From assembly GCA_020025915.1 (NCBI GenBank), contig JAHHRH010000033.1, positions 1-14,582 of the forward strand: 14,582 nucleotides of DNA. The letters run 5' to 3'. The notes beneath the pieces were generated by a model that saw only the letters and a program-made list of their open reading frames with translations, was not told where the DNA came from and did not search any database. This document shows, one piece after another, positions 6,018-11,732 of the stretch. Origin of the DNA: Sutterella sp. GTDB taxonomy: Bacteria > Pseudomonadota > Gammaproteobacteria > Burkholderiales > Burkholderiaceae_F. A program made the position numbers and the translations under genes. Position 1 is the first letter of the stretch. Each line of letters begins with the position of its first letter.

Positions 6018-7541
6018 ATGAACAGTGTTCATTCCGCAACTCGCCGTCGATTGATCGGCGGTGCTTTTGGTACTGCGCTTGCAGCCAGTCTTTCGACGGC
6101 CGTCGCACGGCCGCGTGCTAATGAGGTTAATTCTTGGGACGAAGAATTTGACATCATCATCGTCGGCTCTGGGTTTGCTGGTCTTTCCGCTGCTTACGCT
6201 GCTCTTAAGGATGGCGTTCAAAAGATCGTGGTTCTGGAAAAGATGGAAGCCTTTGGTGGTAACTCAGCACTTTGCGGTGGTCTGATGTGTATGCCGATGA
6301 CGGATCTGCAGAAATCCAAGGGGATTAAGGACGATCCAAAGTTGATGGTTCAGGACATGATCAAGGCTGGTCGCGGCTTCAACCATCCGGAACTCTGTCG
6401 TACCTTAGCCGAGAAGGCGCATACAGCCTTCCCGATGCTCAAGGAGTGTGGTGTTCAGTTCATGGATAAAGTCATTCGATTGGGTGGTCACAGTGCCCCT
6501 CGAGCTCATTTACCGACCAATGCCTCGGGTGGCGGTGTGGTGGTGCCGATGCACAATTGGCTTAAGAGTCACGGCATCGAATTTCGTAATCGCGTTTGCG
6601 TTGAGGAAATTGTACGAGAAGGGAACGAAGTTAAAGGTGTCAATGTACGTGTCGGCTATGACTGGCACGATGATACAGACCGTGGCATGAAGTCTTTGCG
6701 CGCTCGACTCGGCGTTATCGTTGCCTCGGGCGGCTGGGGGCAGGATCGCGAATTTGTGACGGCGACGATGCCTGCTTACAAGGATCTCGAATGCACGTCC
6801 CAACCGGGTGCTACAGCCACGATGATTAAGACGTTGCTCGGTAATGGCGCATTGCCCGTTATGCTCGATATGTTCCAACTCGGACCTTGGGCTTCTCCAG
6901 ACGAAAAGGGGGCAGGACCTGGCAGTTTCTTTGCCGACTATGCTTTTGGTGAAGGCGTTGCTATCGATCCCACCACTGGTAAGCGTTTCATGAATGAACT
7001 TGCGGACCGTCGAACTCGTGCCGATGCTCAACTCGCTGTACTCGCTAAAGGTAGTGCTGAAAAGCCAAACTACCCGTTTACGTTCTGCTCTGAAGAAACG
7101 ACGTCACATGCTGAAGGTTTTAAGGCTGCTTATCGTGAGGGTACGGTTAAGAAGAGTGAAACGCTAGAAGAGCTTTGCAAGCTTCATGGAGTAACAGACA
7201 TCAAGGCGCTCCAGGCTCAGATCGATGAATGGAACGCTATTGTCGCAGGAAAGAAGGAAGATCCTTTCAAGAAGCCGCTTGATACAAAAACGGTGTTGAA
7301 AGCCCCCTTCTACTCCATGCGACTTTCTCCGAAGCTCCACTACTGTATGGGGGGAGTCTCCATTACGCCAAACGCCGAAGTAGTCGACTTCCGAACGCTT
7401 AAACCGATTTTGGGTCTTTACGCTGCTGGTGAAGTTACGGGAGGTACACACGGCATGGATCGACTTGGCGGTTGCTCTTCTGTAGACGGTCTTGTTTTTG
7501 GTCAAATTGCTGGTCACAGTGCCGCTGCCCGTCGTCGATAA
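6018..7541 (+). CDS. Tat-exported FAD enoate reductase, fumarate/urocanate reductase-like
   Basis: Periplasmic flavoenzyme predicted to reduce the C=C bond of an unsaturated carboxylic acid as terminal step of anaerobic respiration. 507 aa. The Tat signal is T-R-R-R-L-I-G (8-14) with cleavage likely after A-V-A (28-30). FAD_binding_2 fold: G-S-G-F-A-G (50-55) and L-E-K-M-E-A-F-G-G-N (73-82). Aligned by eye to flavocytochrome c fumarate reductase, the catalytic-acid Arg is kept as R331 (N-E-L-A-D-R-R) and the carboxylate-binding Arg as R482 (D-R-L-G-G). The two fumarate-binding His are lost: Q-x-H-P-T reads Q-L-G-P-W (G289), and H-H-T-M-G-G reads H-Y-C-M-G-G (Y442). It is therefore unlikely to be a fumarate reductase. 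It has no heme or FMN domain; the cytochrome gene 17 bp downstream supplies the electron path. A purine-rich AGGAG RBS lies about 7 nt before the ATG. Confidence 0.9.
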   Translation: MNSVHSATRRRLIGGAFGTALAASLSTAVARPRANEVNSWDEEFDIIIVGSGFAGLSAAYAALKDGVQKIVVLEKMEAFGGNSALCGGLMCMPMTDLQKSKGIKDDPKLMVQDMIKAGRGFNHPELCRTLAEKAHTAFPMLKECGVQFMDKVIRLGGHSAPRAHLPTNASGGGVVVPMHNWLKSHGIEFRNRVCVEEIVREGNEVKGVNVRVGYDWHDDTDRGMKSLRARLGVIVASGGWGQDREFVTATMPAYKDLECTSQPGATATMIKTLLGNGALPVMLDMFQLGPWASPDEKGAGPGSFFADYAFGEGVAIDPTTGKRFMNELADRRTRADAQLAVLAKGSAEKPNYPFTFCSEETTSHAEGFKAAYREGTVKKSETLEELCKLHGVTDIKALQAQIDEWNAIVAGKKEDPFKKPLDTKTVLKAPFYSMRLSPKLHYCMGGVSITPNAEVVDFRTLKPILGLYAAGEVTGGTHGMDRLGGCSSVDGLVFGQIAGHSAAARRR

Positions 7542-7558
7542 TTTAAAAAGGACAAAAA

Positions 7559-7921
7559 ATGAAAAAATCTCTCCTTTTAGGGATCTTGCTCTCCTTAACG
7601 GCTGCTTACGCGACGTCTGCCGATGTCAATGGGATGCCTTTCAAGGATCACCATGCCAAGTTGGTGGGTACGATGATGAAGTGTGATACCTGTCACGGTG
7701 TGGCTGTCCCGACTGAACGTCCAGCGACAAGTGATGGTTGTATCGCTTGCCATGGCACGATGGACCAGATCCCGACAAAGCCTAACAAGTTCGATAAAAA
7801 ACCACATGCCTCCGCCCATTACGGAGCAACGCTCGACTGTTCAACGTGTCATAGCGAACATAAGGCTTCACGCGCGCTCTGTAACGACTGTCATGTGGTC
7901 AAATGGAGCAATTTCAAATAA
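7559..7921 (+). CDS. Periplasmic tetraheme cytochrome c
   Basis: Small electron carrier predicted to pass electrons from a membrane quinol dehydrogenase (not in this window) to the flavin reductase encoded just before it. 120 aa with a Sec signal peptide (1 to about 21, cleavage after A-T-S-A) and four C-x-x-C-H sites: C42-H46, C61-H65, C94-H98 and C108-H112. Five other His (31, 32, 83, 87, 101) could be distal ligands. Size and heme count match the N-terminal cytochrome domain of Shewanella-type flavocytochrome c, here as a separate polypeptide. AAGGA at 7548-7552, 6 nt before the ATG, gives a good RBS, and the 17-bp gap to the reductase implies one operon. Confidence 0.95.
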   Translation: MKKSLLLGILLSLTAAYATSADVNGMPFKDHHAKLVGTMMKCDTCHGVAVPTERPATSDGCIACHGTMDQIPTKPNKFDKKPHASAHYGATLDCSTCHSEHKASRALCNDCHVVKWSNFK

Positions 7922-7948
7922 TCGCGTAAGTCGATTTCATAAATAAGA

Positions 7949-7979
7949 TTCTTGGCACCGACCCTCGCGGTGCCAGGAA
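7949..7979. other. Strong hairpin between cytochrome and lyase genes
   Basis: TTCTTGGCACCG (7949-7960) pairs over 12 bp with CGGTGCCAGGAA (7968-7979), with one G-U pair and a 7-nt loop. No T run follows, so full termination is unlikely; it may protect the upstream mRNA end or set different expression levels for lyase and reductase. Nearby, AGTACAC occurs twice, 11 bp apart (8010-8016 and 8021-8027). Confidence 0.75.
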
Positions 7980-8047
7980 CACTATCAAATACCTCTCATA
8001 TACTTCAAGAGTACACCAAAAGTACACTTCTATTCACAGGACTTTTT

Positions 8048-9694
8048 ATGAAAAAAATCATCACTGCCATGATTTGTGCAGGCTTGTCGTTTACCGCTTG
8101 TGCAGCTAATCATGTACTTGATGGTCGTACACTTACTGTTGATCAGCTTTGGGAAATTTCGAAACCGGGCGAGACTGTGTCTATTTCGAAGGATGGTTTT
8201 GCGCGTCTTAAGGCTGGTTACCGTGCACCAATTACAGCAGCAGAAGACGGTCGTGATATCTACGGATTGACAGTCAACTACGGTGCATTGAAAGAAAAGA
8301 GAGTGACGGGTAACGGTGTTGAAGACGAGCCCAATCGATCTGCAACGATTCGATTCAATGAACGCCAGATGCGTATTCAGGCAGCTGGTTTTGAACCATA
8401 TTTTCCTGCTCACATTGCTAAGATGGCTATGGTCATTCGAGTAAATCAGATGGCTACTGGCTATACAGCTATGAGTGAGGACGCCGCTCGCGCATTCATG
8501 GAGTACATTAATAACGACGTTACTCCACTCATTCCTTCTCGTGGCTCTGAAGGTGCCAATGACCTCTCTATGGCAACGCACATCGGTCTCGCGTTGATGG
8601 GAGAGTGGGATGTAATGTGGAAGGGTGAACGCCGTCCTGCTTCTGAAGTTCGTAAGGCTCTTAAACTCAAGGATTTCCATCCGTTTGGTCTTGATGGCAT
8701 ATCAATTCTCTCGAATTCTAATGTCGCCGAAGCTCAGGCTATTGATGCGGTGAAGAAAGCCGAAAAGGTTATCAATTTTTCACCGATTTTAATTGCTTCT
8801 TCTCTGGAAGCCTTGAATGGTAATGTCACGCCGTTTCTTTGGCATACAGTCGAAACGAAGGGATGGCCTAAGCAACATGAGGTGAGCGAGTTGGTTCTTA
8901 AGAATCTCAAAGGTTCTTATCTTTGGCAGAAGGATGCGAAGCGCTATCTTCAGGATCCACTTTCTTTCCGTTCTGCTGGCTATATCTTAGCTGTTGCGAA
9001 AAACGAACTCGACATGGCCAAGGAGGTGATTGGTCAGGCCATCAACCATGCTTCAGATAATCCGATAGTCAATACCAATCCTCGTACGGATCTTTGGTAT
9101 AGCAAGATGCCTGTTGTACTTGAAAATCAAGCTGGTAACGACAAAGCGTTTGTTAACTCTTGCGCCAACTTCGACAATACCCAATTGGCAATACGACTCG
9201 AAACATTAACTCGCGCGATGGGACAGATCATGCATGCATCGGCTTGGCGAACGACGCAGCTCGATGATGGTCATCGTACTCAACTTTCGACTTACCTTGT
9301 AGCGCCAGAAAACAAAGGGGGAGATGGATTTGCTAATATCGCGCAGTCCATGTCTGGGATTTATGCAGAAGGCATGGCTTTGACCAATAGTGTCATGGGC
9401 TATGGCGTTCCAACCTCTATTGGCATCGAAGAGACGTTTTCTAACGTGAATGTCACCGCAGACCGTCTTTCAAAGATCTCCGATATCGTAGCCGAGGTCT
9501 ATGCCTATGAAGTTCTGCACGTGACGCAGGCTATGGATATCAGAGTGCGCCATGAAGGTCGCAAACTTGGCGATGGTACCGCGGCTTTCCTCGAGGATTA
9601 TCGTAAGGTTGTCTCATATGTTGATACAGATCGTATCTTCACGAAAGACCTCAATAAGACCTATATGTGGATCAAAGGTTTGACACAGCATTAA
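8048..9694 (+). CDS. Exported MIO-less aromatic amino-acid lyase homologue, candidate ergothionase
   Basis: Member of the HAL/PAL lyase superfamily, predicted periplasmic. The start is ATG 8048 with AGGA at 8038-8041; an upstream in-frame ATG (7952) lacks an RBS and would bury the signal peptide. 548 aa. Signal peptide about 1-19; F-T-A-C18 is a poor lipobox, so lipidation is uncertain. Conserved: Y72 in D-I-Y-G (the catalytic Tyr loop), Q-D-P-L-S-F-R (302-308, the family's Q-D-x-Y-S-x-R with Tyr replaced by L305), A-S-D-N-P-I-V (335-341) and E461/E462. The MIO-forming triad is absent: G-S-E-G-A-N-D at 166-172 replaces G-S-V-G-A-S-G-D, one residue shorter. Ordinary ammonia elimination is then unlikely, but a better leaving group such as trimethylamine, as in ergothionase, needs no MIO (from memory of that family). 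Pairing with an enoate reductase fits. Exact substrate unproven; a deamidase-free HAL/PAL activity is the alternative. Confidence 0.85.
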   Translation: MKKIITAMICAGLSFTACAANHVLDGRTLTVDQLWEISKPGETVSISKDGFARLKAGYRAPITAAEDGRDIYGLTVNYGALKEKRVTGNGVEDEPNRSATIRFNERQMRIQAAGFEPYFPAHIAKMAMVIRVNQMATGYTAMSEDAARAFMEYINNDVTPLIPSRGSEGANDLSMATHIGLALMGEWDVMWKGERRPASEVRKALKLKDFHPFGLDGISILSNSNVAEAQAIDAVKKAEKVINFSPILIASSLEALNGNVTPFLWHTVETKGWPKQHEVSELVLKNLKGSYLWQKDAKRYLQDPLSFRSAGYILAVAKNELDMAKEVIGQAINHASDNPIVNTNPRTDLWYSKMPVVLENQAGNDKAFVNSCANFDNTQLAIRLETLTRAMGQIMHASAWRTTQLDDGHRTQLSTYLVAPENKGGDGFANIAQSMSGIYAEGMALTNSVMGYGVPTSIGIEETFSNVNVTADRLSKISDIVAEVYAYEVLHVTQAMDIRVRHEGRKLGDGTAAFLEDYRKVVSYVDTDRIFTKDLNKTYMWIKGLTQH

Positions 9695-9736
9695 GCTTCT
9701 AAAGCGCTTAGGCTTTCTAACTTATCTTTGCTGAAA

Positions 9737-9935
9737 ACAATGAGTCGCGATTGCCTTACGACATCGGACTCATTGTGTACGCTTAGCATGGAGCCGTTCA
9801 TTTCAAATTTAGCAGTGCTTCAAACTGTAGAAATGAAACAAAAAGCGGTTTTAAGATGCAAAGCCCATGTTAAAAGGCTAAACTGCGCAATAACTCGCCG
9901 GGATTTTTTTAACTCTTCCCGGCGTTTCTATTTTT
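9737..9935 (+). other. Structured region after the lyase, possible 3'UTR RNA
   Basis: The gap between lyase and alcohol dehydrogenase contains successive inverted repeats. ACAATGAGTC (9737-9746) pairs with GACTCATTGT (9767-9776), with an inner CGAT/ATCG. TTCATTTC (9797-9804) pairs with GAAATGAA (9830-9837), with an inner CAGT/ACTG. TTTTAA (9849-9854) pairs weakly with TTAAAA (9870-9875). The terminator at 9896 closes the array. No convincing gene is seen. It may be the structured end of the operon mRNA or a small RNA. Confidence 0.4.
9896..9935 (+). terminator. Intrinsic terminator of the lyase operon
   Basis: CGCCGGG (9896-9902) pairs with CCCGGCG (9918-9924) around a 15-nt loop, followed by a T-rich tract (9925-9935). 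It ends the reductase-cytochrome-lyase transcript and separates it from the alcohol dehydrogenase. Confidence 0.85.
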
Positions 9936-9954
9936 AACTTTGATTTTTTTGAAA

Positions 9955-9985
9955 ATCTTCGAGTAGCAAGTGAAGGCTCGAAGAT
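9955..9985 (+). promoter_or_regulatory. Hairpin overlapping the alcohol dehydrogenase start
   Basis: ATCTTCGAG (9955-9963) pairs perfectly with CTCGAAGAT (9977-9985) around a 13-nt loop. The loop holds the likely ribosome site AAGG (9973-9976), and the right arm includes the first two bases of the ATG at 9984. Folding would hide the start codon and constrain the ribosome site, a layout suited to translational control. Confidence 0.5.
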
Positions 9986-11156
9986 GGCTTTAGACATGCT
10001 GAACTTTGCCTACCATAATCCCGTACGTCTCGTCTTTGGACGTGGCGCTGAAAATGAAACAGGTCGTCTTGCGCTGACCGTTGGACGCACTTGTAAGGTC
10101 TTGGTGATCTATGGAGGTGGATCGGTATGTCGCTCTGGGCTTTTAGGTCGCGTGCGCGAAAGCCTTGAAGCGGTAGGTATGACCGTGATTGAAAAAGGCG
10201 GCGTACAGCCTAATCCTCGCCTCAATTTCGTTCGTGAAACGGTTGACTGGATGCGAGATCAAGGTGTGGGGCTCGTGGTCGCTGTGGGTGGCGGTTCGGT
10301 CATCGATACGGCCAAAGCCGTGGCCTTGGGGCTTGAATATGACGGAGACTGTTGGGACTTTTTTGATGGTCATGTGACCCCAGAAAAAGCCTTACCTGTG
10401 TTGGCTGTGTTGACGCTTCCTGCGGCTGGTTCAGAACAGTCGGTTCGTTGTGTGATTTCGCATCATGGGGCAAAGGCAGGGATTGGGGCGGAGTGTTTAC
10501 GTCCGGCTGCCGCGATTGTTAATCCAGAACTTTTTACGACCCTTCCCAAACACCAGATCGCTGCTGGTGTGGTCGATATGATGTCCCATATTATGGAGCG
10601 TTATTTTACTGCCACAACCGAGACAGACTATGTGGATGCGCAGGCGGAAGCCGCTTTGCGTACGGCCATCGCTTTTGGTCCTCAGGTTTATCAAGACCCG
10701 ACGAACTATGATGCCTGGTGTCAGATTGGTCTTGTTGGTAGTTTCGCACACAATGGTTATTTTGGATTAGGCCGTGTTGAAGACTGGGCGTGTCACGCCA
10801 TTGAGCATGAAATCTCGGGTTGGAATGACGCGATCACACACGGGATTGGCCTGGCAGTTGTGATCCCGGCCTGGATGCGTTATGTGGCTGATCGTCATCC
10901 CAAACGATTTGCGATGTTTGCGCGCCGTGTGTTTGATGTAACGGCTATAGACGATCGTGAGGCGGCTCAAGCGGGTATTGATGCTTTGGTGGCTTTTTAC
11001 AAGTCGCTCAATATGCCCATCACAATGGCTGAATTAGGGGCAGAGGATTGTCCAGTGCATTCTTTAGCGCATCGCTGTTGCCGTCGAGGGCCTGTGGGCC
11101 ACTTGATGACACTAGAAGCAGAGGATGTCGAAGCAATTCTTCGTAGCACGCTCTGA
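9984..11156 (+). CDS. Iron-dependent alcohol dehydrogenase, YqhD/BdhA type
   Basis: Cytoplasmic group III metal-dependent alcohol dehydrogenase that interconverts aldehydes and alcohols with NAD(P)H; the substrate cannot be read. 390 aa. The N-terminal F-A-Y-H-N-P (8-13) is typical of the butanol dehydrogenase/YqhD branch. Nucleotide site: G-G-G-S-V-I-D-T-A-K-A-V-A at 102-114. The T-L-P-A-A-G-S-E segment lies at 144-151. Metal ligands by family pattern: D198 and H202 (V-D-M-M-S-H), H271 (A-C-H-A-I-E-H) and H286 (I-T-H-G). The start at 9984 has AAGG 7 nt upstream; ATG 9996 (M-L-N-F-A-Y-H) matches the usual family N-terminus and is an alternative. It is separated from its neighbours by terminators on both sides, so it is probably a single-gene unit. 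Confidence 0.93.
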   Translation: MALDMLNFAYHNPVRLVFGRGAENETGRLALTVGRTCKVLVIYGGGSVCRSGLLGRVRESLEAVGMTVIEKGGVQPNPRLNFVRETVDWMRDQGVGLVVAVGGGSVIDTAKAVALGLEYDGDCWDFFDGHVTPEKALPVLAVLTLPAAGSEQSVRCVISHHGAKAGIGAECLRPAAAIVNPELFTTLPKHQIAAGVVDMMSHIMERYFTATTETDYVDAQAEAALRTAIAFGPQVYQDPTNYDAWCQIGLVGSFAHNGYFGLGRVEDWACHAIEHEISGWNDAITHGIGLAVVIPAWMRYVADRHPKRFAMFARRVFDVTAIDDREAAQAGIDALVAFYKSLNMPITMAELGAEDCPVHSLAHRCCRRGPVGHLMTLEAEDVEAILRSTL

Positions 11157-11202
11157 CATTTAAATTTTAGATTTCAGTGACGGCATTCAAGCTCGCCCAA
11201 AC

Positions 11203-11249
11203 AAAAGACCCGATCGTTCTGAGGACACTTTTAGAACGTCGGGTCTTTT
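11203..11249. terminator. Strong terminator after the alcohol dehydrogenase
   Basis: AAAAGACCCGA and CGTTCT (11203-11220, one bulged T) pair with AGAACG and TCGGGTCTTTT (11233-11249): 17 base pairs, with A-run and T-run ends, so it could act in both directions. Confidence 0.92.
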
Positions 11250-11654
11250 GGCATTATAAGGCCTTCTTAAAATGGTTAGTATTCAGAGAATGCGTTAATT
11301 TTAGCCAAAAAGAGGCGTTTTGAACTATGAGAGCGGGTATCAATATTTTGTGTTGCTATGTTGGTACGTCTACACGATCTATTGATTGAAGTGGATGATT
11401 TTTGAAAGAATTAATTGATCTGATAGAAAAATTATATGACCCAAAAAAGCTCAGGTTCGATCGGGATTTAAATATGAAAATGGTGTTTGAATTGCGTGAA
11501 CATGAGTGTTTTGTAAAGCTGGATTAGGAAGTTAGTTGATGCGTTAAAGCGGTAGTGAGCGCTTGTTTATACCTCTTGGACATTAAGGATTTACGATGTA
11601 ATCCCTCTATACGCTATTGTTTTTCCTGAGACTTTTCAATAAGATTAGACCCCT
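11250..11654. other. Low-GC gap upstream of nrdD
   Basis: No confident gene. The content is AT-rich with short open frames only; the best is listed separately (11402-11527). A weak promoter-like pair TTGGAC (11576-11581) and TAATCC (11599-11604), 17 bp apart, and a near-palindrome GGATTTAC-gat-GTAATCC (11587-11604) could serve nrdD. No FNR-type or NrdR-type box was recognised by eye. Confidence 0.4.
11402..11527 (+). CDS. Possible 41-aa small protein (unrecognised)
   Basis: A TTG-initiated frame of 41 codons ending in TAG, with a purine-rich GTGGA about 6 nt upstream. The product is strongly charged and protein-like, with an amphipathic start (K-E-L-I-D-L-I-E-K-L) and an end E-C-F-V-K-L-D. 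No family is recognised. An in-frame ATG at 11474 gives only 17 codons. It could be a real small gene, the tail of a decayed gene, or chance. It stands alone between the alcohol dehydrogenase terminator and the nrdD leader. Confidence 0.22.
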   Translation: MKELIDLIEKLYDPKKLRFDRDLNMKMVFELREHECFVKLD

Positions 11655-11682
11655 GCCGCACTCGTGCGGCAATTTGTTTTTT
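11655..11682 (+). terminator. Terminator-like hairpin in the nrdD leader
   Basis: GCCGCA (11655-11660) pairs with TGCGGC (11665-11670) around CTCG, followed by a T-rich tract to 11682. It ends 50 bp before the nrdD ATG. With no clear gene before it, it may be an attenuator in the nrdD leader, or the end of a short upstream transcript. Confidence 0.7.
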
Positions 11683-11732
11683 CATAGGATGCGTCGTTTG
11701 TGACGTGTTCGAGACATCACAAAGGACGGACC

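Noticed and set aside
6018..7541. Fumarate reductase annotation for the flavoprotein.
   Set aside because: Two fumarate-binding His positions are changed (G289, Y442), although the catalytic and one carboxylate Arg remain.
7952..8047. Extended start of the lyase at ATG 7952.
   Set aside because: It would begin within the 7949-7979 hairpin, has no ribosome site, and would put 32 residues before a clear signal peptide; ATG 8048 has AGGA 6 nt upstream.
8048..9694. Plain histidine or phenylalanine ammonia-lyase annotation for the lyase.
   Set aside because: The fold matches, but the Ala-Ser-Gly triad needed for MIO is missing and the protein is exported, unlike cytoplasmic catabolic HAL.
9728..9937. 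69-codon open frame after the lyase.
   Set aside because: It runs through the terminator stem and T tract at 9896-9935, has no ribosome site and no protein-like character.
11700..11732. GTG start of nrdD at 11700.
   Set aside because: ATG 11733 has a good AAGGA ribosome site and gives the normal N-terminus of the ATP cone.
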